Source of the DNA: Periweissella cryptocerci
GTDB lineage: Bacteria > Bacillota > Bacilli > Lactobacillales > Lactobacillaceae
Assembly (NCBI RefSeq): GCF_004358325.1
Contig: NZ_CP037940.1
Location: 744,001 to 808,000 of the forward strand
Length of the DNA: 64,000 nucleotides
Reading direction: 5' to 3'
Part shown: in pieces, positions 8,387-18,053 of the stretch
Layout of the letters: the number at the start of each line of letters is the position of its first letter
Numbering within the stretch: position 1 is the stretch's first letter
Program-made: the position numbers and the translations under genes
The notes under the pieces: model-generated
Databases searched by the model: none
What the model was told of the DNA's origin: nothing
Seen by the model: only the letters and a program-made list of their open reading frames with translations

Positions 8387-9319
8387 TTAGTTACCACTCT
8401 TCGATGCATTAGTGTCGTTAAAAGTAAATTCAAAGTTACGCGTAGTTAAAGTGCTATCAGGCACTTTGACGTTCTTTTTATCAAGTTTCAAAGTCGTACC
8501 CAAAGCATAACCTGAACGGATTGTAACTGTCCCAACTGTCGCTGGCAAAGTTACCTTCTTAGATGTGTTAGGTGCTAACATTTCACTTGCCAAGGTCTTG
8601 CCATCATCAGTGCTAATTGTCAACCATGTCTTGTACTTTGTACCAACTGTCAGCGTGTGCTTAGTTGCTTTGGCAGCTTTCACCTTGTAACTTGTTGAAG
8701 CACCATCAACTGTTGGCTTAGCAATCGTCAACTTTTTAGCAGCGGCTTTTTTAGAAGATGCTTTGACGTCGGCCTTTGATGAAGCGGCATCAGCTTCGGC
8801 AGCCTTCTTATCGGCTTCAACCTTTTGCTTGTCAACAACCTTAGAACTTGAAACAGAAACATTAGATGAATCTGCCTTACGTGCGGTGTGTGATGATGAA
8901 CCAAGTTGGCTCACCGCCCAAATCCCACCTAAGACCAAAACTACTAGAACAGCAATAATCACCTTGGGCACAATTGATTGAACTTTTTCGGCCTTGGTAA
9001 CTTGGTTATTCATCCCTGTTCGCGTCACGTTATCTAAATCAGTCCGTGATTCGCTCAAGTCTGTTTGGGGCGCAGCAACTTCTTGTGGGGCAGTTGCTAA
9101 TAATTCATCTGCGTTAATATCCACTGCTGTAGCAAATTGCTTCGTAAAGGCTCTCACGTAGAAATCACCAGGTAGTTGATCAAATTCACCATTTTCAATG
9201 GCATTTAAATAACGTTTTTGAATTTTTGTTTGTTGTTGTAGGTCATCAAGCGTTAAACCTTTCGCTTGGCGGGCAGCGCGTAACTTTTCCCCAATTTCAG
9301 TATATTGTTGTTCGCTCAT
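8387..9319 (-). CDS. rodZ: RodZ/YmfM-like cell-shape protein
   Basis: A 310-residue bitopic membrane protein. Residues 8-70 form a helix-turn-helix domain (HTH_25 type: IGEKLRAARQAKGLTLDDLQ). A single membrane helix lies at about 118-137 (VPKVIIAVLVVLVLGGIWAV), followed by an Ala/Ser/Lys-rich linker. About 210-300 is a beta-rich extracellular domain (DUF4115-like). RodZ links the elongation machinery to the cytoskeleton in rods; in ovoid lactic bacteria it acts in peripheral wall growth. The start at 9319 follows GGAG; a longer start at 9349 has no site. Position between ymfH and pgsA is typical of Firmicutes. Confidence 0.92.
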   Translation of the reverse strand: MSEQQYTEIGEKLRAARQAKGLTLDDLQQQTKIQKRYLNAIENGEFDQLPGDFYVRAFTKQFATAVDINADELLATAPQEVAAPQTDLSESRTDLDNVTRTGMNNQVTKAEKVQSIVPKVIIAVLVVLVLGGIWAVSQLGSSSHTARKADSSNVSVSSSKVVDKQKVEADKKAAEADAASSKADVKASSKKAAAKKLTIAKPTVDGASTSYKVKAAKATKHTLTVGTKYKTWLTISTDDGKTLASEMLAPNTSKKVTLPATVGTVTIRSGYALGTTLKLDKKNVKVPDSTLTTRNFEFTFNDTNASKSGN

Positions 9320-9427
9320 TTTATCTTCATATCTCCATAACTTCGGCATTTTATATCTAAGCTAGTATACCATAAGCGAGCAAACGAAAAGAACGTTAGG
9401 CCGACAGTTTTAATAAGTCTTTAACAA

Positions 9428-10717
9428 TTAAACTGTTTGTGGGTTCACAACAACCGTTGCAATTTGACCTTGGCCGATAAATTCATCTGCCACTGCCAAA
9501 ATATCTGCAAAGGTTACGCTTTCCAACAAGGCGACTTCATCGAGTAAATTAGCCCCATCAAACAGCTCCCCATCGTACTGGTTGGCCGTTGCTTCGAGCG
9601 AATTTAACATTGATAACGTTGAGCCAATTGCTTCTTTTTTCACTAACTCAAATTCTGACATACTTTCTTGCAAATTGGCTTTAGCATTGTTCAAAATATC
9701 ATGCACGGCCGTCACAAACGCTTCAGTTTCATTTGTTTCACCACTAATGGTAGCAAAATGGAACCCGCGCTGTAATTCAAAATCATAACTAAAACTATCG
9801 TCGATAATTCCATCATTATATAAGTCTAAGTAACGCTTGGCAGTATCACCTAAAAGTAAATCCAAGAGCATACTTGCGACTAAACTATACTTCAAACCAG
9901 CCTGTCCTGCTGGCACAGCATCAAATCCACGTACACCAATTGCAACTTTTGGTCGTTGTACGGTTAATGCTAAATCAGTATGTGCAACCACTGGTTCATT
10001 TAGCGTCACCGCACCGCGTTCAATTGCAGCAGGTGCAGAAAATTCCTTGGCATTTTGATTTTCTTCAATCCACGTCAAGACATTCTCTGGTTCAATGTTC
10101 CCAACTACGAATAAGTTCATATTGCTAGGGTGGTAAAATGTTTCGTAGTTTTGATACAACATGTCGGCGGTAATTTCACTGATTGATTCAATCGTACCCG
10201 CAATATCATTGCTCAAAGCTTGGTTTGGGTACATCGCTTGTAATAATGCGGTGTAGACCCGCCAATTGGGCTCGTCGGCGTACATTTGAATTTCTTGGCC
10301 AATAATACCTTGTTCTTTAGCAACCGAGCTCGCACTAAAATAAGGGTCTTGCACAAAATCAAGCAAGATATCCAAGTTTTCCTTCAAATAGCGAGTCGTG
10401 GAAAACAAATAACTCGTGCGGGTAAAACTCGTATAAGCATTTGCGCTCGCACCATATTCACCAAATAGCTCAAAGGCATCATGGTCGGCTTTTTCAAACA
10501 TTTTGTGCTCTAAAAAGTGGGCAATCCCAGCTGGCATCGTCACTAATTCTTTTTGTCCACGCGGCACAAATGCCAAATCCAAGGCACCAAAATCAGTGGT
10601 TAACACCGCATAAGTTTTATGAAATCCCGGTTTGGGTAACAGGTTGATTTGGAGACCATTAGGTAACGTGGTTTTGTAGAGGGTTTCATCGAGATTCGTA
10701 TACTTAATCTTTTCCAT
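9428..10717 (-). CDS. ymfH: M16-family zinc peptidase, YmfH-like
   Basis: A 429-residue M16 peptidase carrying the inverted zinc motif HFLEH at 67-71, so it is the likely catalytic partner of the YmfF-like protein encoded just upstream. These pairs resemble the alpha and beta subunits of processing peptidases. Their Firmicutes role is uncertain; peptide degradation or maturation is usual. The ATG at 10717 is chosen because GGGGG sits six bases before it; an ATG two codons earlier abuts that site. It overlaps the upstream gene by 14 bases, indicating coupled translation. Confidence 0.9.
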   Translation of the reverse strand: MEKIKYTNLDETLYKTTLPNGLQINLLPKPGFHKTYAVLTTDFGALDLAFVPRGQKELVTMPAGIAHFLEHKMFEKADHDAFELFGEYGASANAYTSFTRTSYLFSTTRYLKENLDILLDFVQDPYFSASSVAKEQGIIGQEIQMYADEPNWRVYTALLQAMYPNQALSNDIAGTIESISEITADMLYQNYETFYHPSNMNLFVVGNIEPENVLTWIEENQNAKEFSAPAAIERGAVTLNEPVVAHTDLALTVQRPKVAIGVRGFDAVPAGQAGLKYSLVASMLLDLLLGDTAKRYLDLYNDGIIDDSFSYDFELQRGFHFATISGETNETEAFVTAVHDILNNAKANLQESMSEFELVKKEAIGSTLSMLNSLEATANQYDGELFDGANLLDEVALLESVTFADILAVADEFIGQGQIATVVVNPQTV

Positions 10718-11969
10718 TGTCATCCCCCGTCAAAAAATAGATTGCTTGTAAGTTAAGGTGTTGGGCAACTGCCATCACTTCGGCTTTCGTCACTGCTTCG
10801 ATTTTATCCAGCCATGAGTTAACCGATGTTTGGCGGCCAGTGATTGATTGGACCGCTGCCCGTTCAATCATCATCCGTGGTGAATCCAGTGATGACTCAT
10901 ATGAATTAACCAAGTTGGCAATCACATTTTTTAAATCTTCATCGGTGAAATCACCTGTTTGAATTGCTTTGATTTGTTCATCAATAATAGCCAAGACAAG
11001 CTCTAGATTCTGTCCTTCAATCCCCGTCTGAACTGTTAATGACTGAGTAGTTGTGCTTAATTGACTTGACGCATAATACGCCAGACTCGCCTTTTCACGG
11101 ACGTTAACAAACAACTTCGACAATGGTGAGGCGCCAAACAACGCATTAAATACAGTTGCCGCAAAGCGTTCATCTGTTTTTATATCAACTGGAAATTGAT
11201 ATGCCAAGTTCAATTTGGCTTGGCTAACATCAAAATGATCCGTTTCGCGCAGAACTGTTGGCTTACTTGCTTGTTGATAGTTCACGTTAGTCGTCAACTT
11301 TGGGCGTGCTTCAAATGGGAGCGCACTCAATTTAGTCACGACTGCATCTGGTTCAACATCCCCCAGCACAAACATATCAACTTGATCTTGGGCTAACATT
11401 TCCTGATAATACGCCAACAATGAAGCTGGGGTAATTTCATCTAAATCAGCCGCTTGCCCGTAACTCGGAATTGCTTGGTCATCACCAAAGTACAAATCCG
11501 CAAGCTTTTGGGCGGCATAGCTTTGTTTATCATCAATGATACTAGCAAAATCAGCCGCCATATTGGCTTTTTGCCGATCAAAAATAGCTTGGTCAAAGCC
11601 AGTATCAGTGACCAGTGGTTCAAAAATCATCGTTTTAACAAAATCCAGTGCCGTGTCCATCAAATCATCCGTACTCGTTAAGAATTTTTCGTTCGGAATA
11701 CTAATGATGAAGCGGAAACTGTGAACTGTGCCGTATTTGTGTAAATCAGTCCCAAAACTAGCGCCGTACATTTCGGCTAATTTACGGGCGACAATATTTT
11801 GATCAGGGTAACGCATTGAACCCAGTTCCACTAAATTTGCTAGTAATGAACGTTGGGTGACTGTTGCTCGTTCGTGAGGTGCAGTGAGGTTAATGACCAC
11901 CTGCGTAGTTTTAAATTGTTTAGTCGGAATGACATGGAGTGCCACCCCTTCGCGTAATTGATAATCCAA
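10704..11969 (-). CDS. ymfF: M16-family peptidase homologue lacking the zinc motif, YmfF-like
   Basis: A 421-residue M16-fold protein. The region where HxxEH is expected reads LLANLVELGSMRYPDQN, with no His pair, as usual for the non-catalytic YmfF half of the heterodimer. The later domain has the conserved-looking PLSKLFVNVREKASLAYYAS, equivalent to the substrate-binding R/Y region of the family. It is first gene of the ymfF-ymfH-rodZ-pgsA run and overlaps ymfH. An AGAGGA site lies about 12 bases before the start. Confidence 0.9.
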   Translation of the reverse strand: MDYQLREGVALHVIPTKQFKTTQVVINLTAPHERATVTQRSLLANLVELGSMRYPDQNIVARKLAEMYGASFGTDLHKYGTVHSFRFIISIPNEKFLTSTDDLMDTALDFVKTMIFEPLVTDTGFDQAIFDRQKANMAADFASIIDDKQSYAAQKLADLYFGDDQAIPSYGQAADLDEITPASLLAYYQEMLAQDQVDMFVLGDVEPDAVVTKLSALPFEARPKLTTNVNYQQASKPTVLRETDHFDVSQAKLNLAYQFPVDIKTDERFAATVFNALFGASPLSKLFVNVREKASLAYYASSQLSTTTQSLTVQTGIEGQNLELVLAIIDEQIKAIQTGDFTDEDLKNVIANLVNSYESSLDSPRMMIERAAVQSITGRQTSVNSWLDKIEAVTKAEVMAVAQHLNLQAIYFLTGDDNGKD

Positions 11970-12061
11970 GTATGGATTCCTCTTCTCTTAAGTTAGTTGT
12001 TTTTGTGATTTGCATAAAACGCTTTGCAAGAACGCAATACCGTGTAGCCAATCGTGCAGGC

Positions 12062-13528
12062 TCACAGAATTGGACTGAGCAAGCGGCTGAATTTTTGCTT
12101 GAATGATTGCCACTTTGATTGTTTCTTGAAATCTTGTAGCGTCAACGGATGTGATTTTGCTAAGTCGTCATGGAAATTTCCAATCAAACGACCGGCAATG
12201 TCACGGTCATACATAAATGCATTGGCTTCAAAATTCAAGCGGAACGAACGAATATCCATGTTAGCTGAGCCGACTGATGCAATCTTATCATCGACAACGA
12301 CGACCTTGGTGTGTAAAAAGCCACCATCATAGATTGATACTTTGGCGCCATTTTCAAGAATTTCGTGTGCGTAATACTTCGTTGCTTGGTAGACAAATGG
12401 GTGATCGGGCATGTGTGGAATCATCAAGTGAACTTTAATTCCGGCCAACGCGGCGTTTTGCAAAACTTCCAACATGCCTTCATCTGGAATAAAGTATGGT
12501 GTCTGAATTACGATTGACTTGCGCGCCGCGGTGAACATTTGCATGTAGCCACGTTTAACTTGTTGTAACTCCCCGTCTGGTCCAGAAGAAACAATTTGCA
12601 TTGAGGTATCACCATCTGAGATGCCGGTACCAATTTCGGGAAAGTATTTATCATTGAACTTCACACTGGCGTTTTTGTGGGTAGCGTTCCAATCCATGAA
12701 GAACCGTGATTGCAGGGCTAGCACACCATCGCCTTGAATCCGGAGATGTGTATCGCGCCAGGGACCAAACTTCTTCGATAATCCAAGATATTGATCACCG
12801 ACGTTGTAGCCCCCAATGTAACCGACTTTCCCATCAATAATCACAAGTTTCCGGTGATCTCGGAAGTTCACCCGAAATGTTAGCGCCTGAAAACGTCCTG
12901 TCAAGAATGGTTCAACTTCACCGCCAAGTTCAACTAGGTGTTTAAATAGTTTTGTTTTACGACCATGTGAACCAAATTGATCATAAATCACCCGAACTTC
13001 AATCCCCGCCGCCGCCCGTTCTTCAAGTACACGGACTAATTCATTGCCAATCCCATCATCATAAATTGTGAAGTATTCAATGTTAATGTGGTGCTTGGCT
13101 TCACGCATATCTGCAAATAATTGGTCGAATTTTTTACGACCATCTGTAAAAATTTCAACTTTGTTCTTGTGTGTTAACACGGCTTTATCAGTCCGTAAAA
13201 ACATGTTAATCATTTCTTTTGCCCCTGCAGTAATATCAAGGGTTTTAACTAATTCACCATTTTTTAGACGTTTCTTTTGGTTTCTGACCATTTGATCAAG
13301 CCCCATACGTGCTTGACCTTGCATATTAAAAATCTTTTTATCAGTTAAGCGGCGGCCAAAGATGGCATAGAACAAAAAGCCGATAACTGGGAAAACGAGT
13401 AGCACCAATAACCAGGCCCAAATCGCCGAAATGTCACGTTTTTCCCGAAAAATGGTTGCGACAGCACCGATGGTATTTAAGATCACAACCCCAACTAAAA
13501 TTTCAATAATAATTTGTGCTGTCAACAT
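12062..13528 (-). CDS. cls: Cardiolipin synthase
   Basis: A 488-residue phospholipase D-superfamily enzyme that joins two phosphatidylglycerols into cardiolipin. Two N-terminal membrane helices (about 5-25 and 35-57) precede two HKD motifs: H225-K227-D232 (HRKLVIID) and H406-K408-D413 (HTKVVVVD). Length and layout are typical of the Firmicutes ClsA type. The start follows AGAAAGGGAAA. It appears monocistronic; repeat copy 3 begins 23 bases upstream of its start codon, so that element occupies the region where the promoter would be expected. Confidence 0.95.
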   Translation of the reverse strand: MLTAQIIIEILVGVVILNTIGAVATIFREKRDISAIWAWLLVLLVFPVIGFLFYAIFGRRLTDKKIFNMQGQARMGLDQMVRNQKKRLKNGELVKTLDITAGAKEMINMFLRTDKAVLTHKNKVEIFTDGRKKFDQLFADMREAKHHINIEYFTIYDDGIGNELVRVLEERAAAGIEVRVIYDQFGSHGRKTKLFKHLVELGGEVEPFLTGRFQALTFRVNFRDHRKLVIIDGKVGYIGGYNVGDQYLGLSKKFGPWRDTHLRIQGDGVLALQSRFFMDWNATHKNASVKFNDKYFPEIGTGISDGDTSMQIVSSGPDGELQQVKRGYMQMFTAARKSIVIQTPYFIPDEGMLEVLQNAALAGIKVHLMIPHMPDHPFVYQATKYYAHEILENGAKVSIYDGGFLHTKVVVVDDKIASVGSANMDIRSFRLNFEANAFMYDRDIAGRLIGNFHDDLAKSHPLTLQDFKKQSKWQSFKQKFSRLLSPIL

Positions 13529-13550
13529 ACGATTTCCCTTTCTATTTAAA

Positions 13551-14259
13551 CGCTAAAATTTTTCTAGCGTGGAATTTGGATATGTGTCTCAAATTGATTC
13601 CCACTACGAGGCTGGAACCAGTCTGGACACCGTGATGGAAGACAAGCATTTGAAGCCACAGTGCGGTCTTCAAATGTTTGCGAAGCTTGGTTCGCTAACG
13701 CGGTAACCATCTTCACAAATCCATAATCAGTAACGAAACCTGTTACTGATTATGCCATCACGGTGCGAGCTAAAGTCCAGCCTGTTTCCAGCCTCTTCGT
13801 TAGTTTGAGCAGGCTGTCTGACTAGTAATATGCCGTAATCCTTGTCGTTGCAAGTTTAGCGGTAATCAATAATTCCACGCATATCTAGCGGAGTGACTGA
13901 AAATCACTTTGTGGCCGGCAGGCTTTACACTTGACACGTGTCGCGAGCCGACCGGCCTTATTTGTCCAGCGTAGCTACAAATGTGAGCAGTCTTTTGGCT
14001 TTAGCCATTAGACTGCCAGCTATCCCGAATTGCCCAAGACAGACATTCAGCCTGGAAGGCTAATCTAATCGGGTTTTGATTAGATTCAGTTGTTTGTTGC
14101 AAACAAACTGCTGGAATGTTTTGCGTTGCCGTACCTCAGGCATAAGCAAGCGGCTTGGGCATGTGCTTCCATCTCGGTGCACAATGTGATTTTCTGGCAC
14201 GCAGTGGCATCATACATCTCATCACATTTAATAAATTTCATGTCAAACGAAATAGAGCC
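13551..14259. repeat. Dispersed structured repeat, copy 3 (modules A + B, both ends present)
   Basis: The largest copy. The left end (TTTTTCTAGCGTGGAATT) and the right end at 14234-14259 (AATTTCATGTCAAACGAAAT plus AGAGCC) are degenerate inverted repeats. Module A (13601-13860) has the 11-bp CACCGTGATGG/CCATCACGGTG stem and AATCAGTAAC/GTTACTGATT, with one C-to-T change that keeps a G-U pair. An internal AATTCCACGC followed by TCTAGCG near 13870-13890 looks like a junction of two element ends. Module B (13880-14250) has stems GGCCGG/CCGGCC, ATTTGT/ACAAAT, GCAGTCT/AGACTGC, AATCTAATC/GATTAGATT and TTGTTTG/CAAACAA. No gene inside. Confidence 0.85.
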
Positions 14260-14324
14260 ATTTAAACGTGCGCAGTAGATGAAACGTTTATTAATATTCT
14301 ACAAGTTATTGCTTACATAAGCAA

Positions 14325-14355
14325 AGGGACTGACACATAAGTTGTGCCAGCCCCT
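14325..14355 (-). terminator. Terminator-like hairpin after ddl
   Basis: AGGG-CTG-CACA arms pair with TGTG-CAG-CCCT, with single mismatches between the paired blocks. The T tract is short. Confidence 0.65.
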
Positions 14356-14393
14356 CACTTTATTAAATAGCGGTTCTGTTAATTGTAAAATTG

Positions 14394-15539
14394 TTAGGCT
14401 TTATCTGCGTTGTAACGCTTTTCACCAACATGTTCGTCACCAAGTGATACGAAGTCGTATGAAATTTTAGTGTTACGTTCAAATTCAGCAAAACCATATT
14501 CGATAATCTTGTCTAACAAGTCTGAATATGAAATCCCAGATACTTCCCACATTTGTGGGTAAAGTGAGATGTTAGTCATCCCTGGCAATGTGTTGGGTTC
14601 ACCCAAGTAAGGGACACCGTTAGCATCAACCAAGAAGTCAATCCGCGTTAAGCCTTTAAGTTCGAGGGCTTGGTATGCACGGAGCGCCATGTCAGTGATT
14701 TCAGCTTCCAATTCAGGTTCAACGACGGCTGGTAAGTCAAAGACCACCCCAGAAGCATCGACGAACTTGTTGTTGTAGTCATAGAAAGCATCTGATTCTG
14801 GCACAATAACTTCACCAAGCTTAGATGCCTTAGGTGCTTCGTTACCAAGAATTGAGATTTCTAATTCACGGGGGTGCAAGATAGTTTCTTCGATAATAAC
14901 TTTGAAGTCATATTGCAAAGCATCGGCAAGCGCGCGGTCATATTCTTCGGCGTTCTTAACCATTGCCATCCCTACAGATGAACCTTGCTTAGCTGGCTTA
15001 ACAAATAAAGTTTCACCCAACTTTGCCGCAACCGTTGCGTAGTCGTTTTCACTCTTGTTTTCAGGAGTAACCAAAACATAGTTAGTGTTGCGCACACCAG
15101 CTTGGTTCATGATACGCTTGGTCAATTCCTTGTCAAAAGCCATCCCTGAAGCCGTTTGTGGTGCACCGATAAATGGCTTGTTCAACAACTTGAAGAGGCC
15201 TTGAATAGTACCATCTTCACCCAAGTTACCGTGGATAACTGGCCAGAAAATATCAATATCCTTGATATCACTCAAAGCGGCAATTGGTGCCAATACGTTT
15301 GACATGTCCATCTTGGCCATTTCTTCAGCCACAACAGCATCTTCATTTTCACCATTCCAGATGCGTAATGAAGCTTCCTTGCCCATCAAAATTCCGGCTT
15401 TTGAGAACATGAAGATGTCAACATCATATAAATCCTTCTTCAATGCGTCAAATACGTTGTGCGCAGAGCGCTTTGATACGTCGTGTTCAGATGAGTTACC
15501 ACCAAAAAGTAACGCAACGTGAGTCTTCTTTGCTGCCAT
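14394..15539 (-). CDS. ddl: D-alanine--D-alanine/D-lactate ligase
   Basis: A 381-residue ATP-grasp ligase making the D-Ala-D-X end of the peptidoglycan precursor. It shows LLFGGNSSEHDVS at the N-terminus, HGNLGEDGTIQG near 103, KPAKQGSSVGM at 181-191, EETILHPRELEISI, and the metal-binding GEPNTLPGMT near the C-terminus. The omega-loop residue in AFYDYNNKF is F259. In well-studied ligases Tyr here gives D-Ala-D-Ala and Phe, as in Leuconostoc, gives D-Ala-D-Lac, so intrinsic vancomycin insensitivity is inferred. Monocistronic. Confidence 0.95.
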   Translation of the reverse strand: MAAKKTHVALLFGGNSSEHDVSKRSAHNVFDALKKDLYDVDIFMFSKAGILMGKEASLRIWNGENEDAVVAEEMAKMDMSNVLAPIAALSDIKDIDIFWPVIHGNLGEDGTIQGLFKLLNKPFIGAPQTASGMAFDKELTKRIMNQAGVRNTNYVLVTPENKSENDYATVAAKLGETLFVKPAKQGSSVGMAMVKNAEEYDRALADALQYDFKVIIEETILHPRELEISILGNEAPKASKLGEVIVPESDAFYDYNNKFVDASGVVFDLPAVVEPELEAEITDMALRAYQALELKGLTRIDFLVDANGVPYLGEPNTLPGMTNISLYPQMWEVSGISYSDLLDKIIEYGFAEFERNTKISYDFVSLGDEHVGEKRYNADKA

Positions 15540-15600
15540 TTTATTATCGTCCGTCCTTTATATCTAAATTAATTCACAATGTGAAATATTATATCATAAT

Positions 15601-16572
15601 TTAGCCCATGTAATCACGTGTTGAGCGCAAAAATTCTTCAATTTCTTCAGGTAAATCATCTCGAAGTAAAAATGCTTGCGTTAAACGATTACGATTGAAA
15701 ATTTTATTCCATGCACCTTCATCAATTGGCGCTGGTGCCATCACCGTTTCACGACGTAATTCTTTCAATTCCATCAAGAAATAGTCGCTATACAAAGGAT
15801 TTTTATCCATAATGTCAACGAAATAACTAGCCACCCGTTCAGTTTCACCTGCAACTAGTGGTGTTTGGAGGTGCTTGTACCGCGCAAATAGTAAGCTCAT
15901 GAAGAAAATTTTATCACTCCGAGGCAATAAATCATTTTCATTCAATTCGTCTAAAATATTACCAATGTGGGTAAATGCGTGTGCCCAACCATTTGTCCCA
16001 ATCCAACCACGGGTATCTTGTTCAGCCGCGACGTATACCGTCATTTGACTAATCAAGCGTTCAACCATCTCTGGTTCCAAGAATTTGTAACCAATCCGGT
16101 CAGCATATAAGAGCAATGACAGAATCATCACCGCAAATGATCGCCCATACACCGCATCATTTTCATTTTCCAAGATGTGGTTAAACAAGATACGGTCTTG
16201 AATTAAGTAATTGAAGGCCAAACGTAATTGTTCTGACGTGAAAATCTTCCGTTGCAGTGCATCGTTGAAGAAAAAGAAAATTCCCCGGTCGCGAACTTGT
16301 AAATCTGGTGAACCTAAATGTTCCAGCAACGTAACTAATTGCTCATCAGCGATATCTTCTAACTCGCCTGCTTGCATCCCTTCGTTAAGTTCCGCTAGCA
16401 AGTCACTGATACCATCTGTATCATCGGGTAATTCGACTGCGGTTGCTGGTGTTAATTTGATGTCAGCCACAAACTGCCCAAGTTCAATTCCTAACCGTTG
16501 GTACAATTGACCGCGGTGTACATCATCGCGAAATTCAGTCAAGCCAAGGCGGATTTCATTAATTGTCTTCAT
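15601..16572 (-). CDS. DUF2785 family protein
   Basis: A 323-residue soluble helical protein. The segment TRGWIGTNGWAHAFTHIGNIL at about 197-217 is the hallmark of DUF2785, a family of unknown function in Firmicutes. The rest is helical (for example DRILFNHILENENDAVYGRSF). No signal or membrane segment. Monocistronic, with ddl downstream. Molecular function unknown. Confidence 0.8.
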   Translation of the reverse strand: MKTINEIRLGLTEFRDDVHRGQLYQRLGIELGQFVADIKLTPATAVELPDDTDGISDLLAELNEGMQAGELEDIADEQLVTLLEHLGSPDLQVRDRGIFFFFNDALQRKIFTSEQLRLAFNYLIQDRILFNHILENENDAVYGRSFAVMILSLLLYADRIGYKFLEPEMVERLISQMTVYVAAEQDTRGWIGTNGWAHAFTHIGNILDELNENDLLPRSDKIFFMSLLFARYKHLQTPLVAGETERVASYFVDIMDKNPLYSDYFLMELKELRRETVMAPAPIDEGAWNKIFNRNRLTQAFLLRDDLPEEIEEFLRSTRDYMG

Positions 16573-16786
16573 TTTTATTGTCCTTTATTTCACTGGATTC
16601 ATAGGCTGCCCGCGCAATTACCATTCCACACTAAACAGCTTATTTTCATCAGTATACTCATTCCATTATATCAGTAGTAGTTACTGAATGGTATTTGTTT
16701 GCTTACAAAAAGTCAATGCAAGTTTGATTAGTCATCCGTGCTCGCCAATGTCACTGCCTTCCTGCAAATCACTTTGCACACCACGT

Positions 16787-16811
16787 AATTTCCAGCCACT
16801 CCGTTAGTTTG
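16787..16811 (-). repeat. Short fragment resembling the start of repeat module B (reverse orientation)
   Basis: Read on the minus strand, AAACTAACGGAGTGGCTGGA and the next bases match 7381-7403 almost exactly. Similarity fades after that. It is probably a relic of a degraded repeat copy between the DUF2785 gene and glf. Confidence 0.45.
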
Positions 16812-16820
16812 AAAAAAAAA

Positions 16821-17978
16821 TTAGTTTTGATCAAAACGATAATCATCTGCTAAATCAAATTCTTCGCGGATTGCATTGAACGTCGCATTAATGACTTGAT
16901 CCATGTCGAAGTAGCGGTAACCACCTAAACGACCGCCGAATAAAACTTGCTTGTTAGTCCGGGCTTCTTTAGCGTACTGCTTGTAAAGCGCCGTGTTCTT
17001 TTCATCGTTAACTGGGTAATAAGCTTCCTTCGTACGATCCCAATCCTGTGGATATTCACGGGTGATAATCGTCTTATCTTCACTGGCACCTTTGTAATCA
17101 AAGTGCTTCCATTCCATCACACGTGTGTATGGTGTTTCAGCATCGGTGTAGTTAACTACTGAATTACCTTGATAATTATCGGTATCAATTGTTTCCGTTT
17201 CAAAACGTAATGACCGGTATTCAAGCTCACCAAACTTGTAGTCGTAGAACTTATCAATCATCCCGGTGTACAACACACGTGGGAATTCAGCCAAATACGC
17301 GTCCTTGTTATCGAAGAAGTCGACACCAGTTTGCACATCAATTAAGTCATTATCCAATAACTTGTCGAAAATTTGAGTATATCCACCAGTTGGAATTCCT
17401 TGGTAACGGTGGTTAAAGTAGTTGTTGTCGTAAATGAAACGGACGGGCAAACGCTTAATGATAAACGCTGGCAATTCAGTTGCCTTACGTCCCCATTGCT
17501 TTTCCGTATAACCTTTGATGAGCTTTTCGTAGATGTCTGTCCCAATCAATGAGATTGCTTGTTCTTCCAGGTTCTTAGGTGACCCTGAGATACCAGCAGC
17601 GGCCTTTTGTTCTTCAATCTTGGCCTTAGCTTCTGCTGGCGTCTTTGTGCCCCACATTTCATAGAAGGTATTCATGTTGAATGGCAAGTTATACAAGTCA
17701 CCCTTGTAGTTGGCAATCACTTGATTCGTGAAGCCGTTGAATTCGGCGAACTTGTTGATGTAATTCCAGACTTCTTTATTGTCAGTATGGAAGATGTGCG
17801 CACCGAAATCGTGGACTTGAATACCCTCTTCAGTGTGCGTGTACATGTTCCCACCGATGTGGTCGCGCTTTTCGATAATCAATGACCGCTTGCCAAGCTT
17901 AGCTGCTTCGTGCGCGAAGATTGAACCAAATGGACCAGCTCCAACGATTAAGTAGTCGTAATTTTTTGTATTTAACAT
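16821..17978 (-). CDS. glf: UDP-galactopyranose mutase
   Basis: A 385-residue flavoenzyme that interconverts UDP-galactopyranose and UDP-galactofuranose, the donor for galactofuranose in surface polysaccharides. The FAD-binding GAGPFG is at 13-18, followed by EKRDHIGGN. The family's conserved HDFGAHIFHT and KQWGRKATELPAFIIKRLPVR segments are present, and length is usual. It is the last gene of the glycopolymer block. Its presence suggests a Galf-containing polymer, though no obvious galactofuranosyltransferase was seen here. Confidence 0.96.
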   Translation of the reverse strand: MLNTKNYDYLIVGAGPFGSIFAHEAAKLGKRSLIIEKRDHIGGNMYTHTEEGIQVHDFGAHIFHTDNKEVWNYINKFAEFNGFTNQVIANYKGDLYNLPFNMNTFYEMWGTKTPAEAKAKIEEQKAAAGISGSPKNLEEQAISLIGTDIYEKLIKGYTEKQWGRKATELPAFIIKRLPVRFIYDNNYFNHRYQGIPTGGYTQIFDKLLDNDLIDVQTGVDFFDNKDAYLAEFPRVLYTGMIDKFYDYKFGELEYRSLRFETETIDTDNYQGNSVVNYTDAETPYTRVMEWKHFDYKGASEDKTIITREYPQDWDRTKEAYYPVNDEKNTALYKQYAKEARTNKQVLFGGRLGGYRYFDMDQVINATFNAIREEFDLADDYRFDQN

Positions 17979-18053
17979 TATTTATTTTCCCCTTATTCAA
18001 TCTGCATCATATGTAATAAAAAAGATGATGCTATTAACATCATCTAGTATACA

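Noticed and set aside
13551..14259. Group II intron, GOLLD or HEARO-type large RNA
   Set aside because: No domain V-like hairpin, no associated reverse transcriptase or TnpB/IscB gene, and the inverted-repeat ends and module swapping do not fit those classes as I know them. A covariance-model search would settle this.
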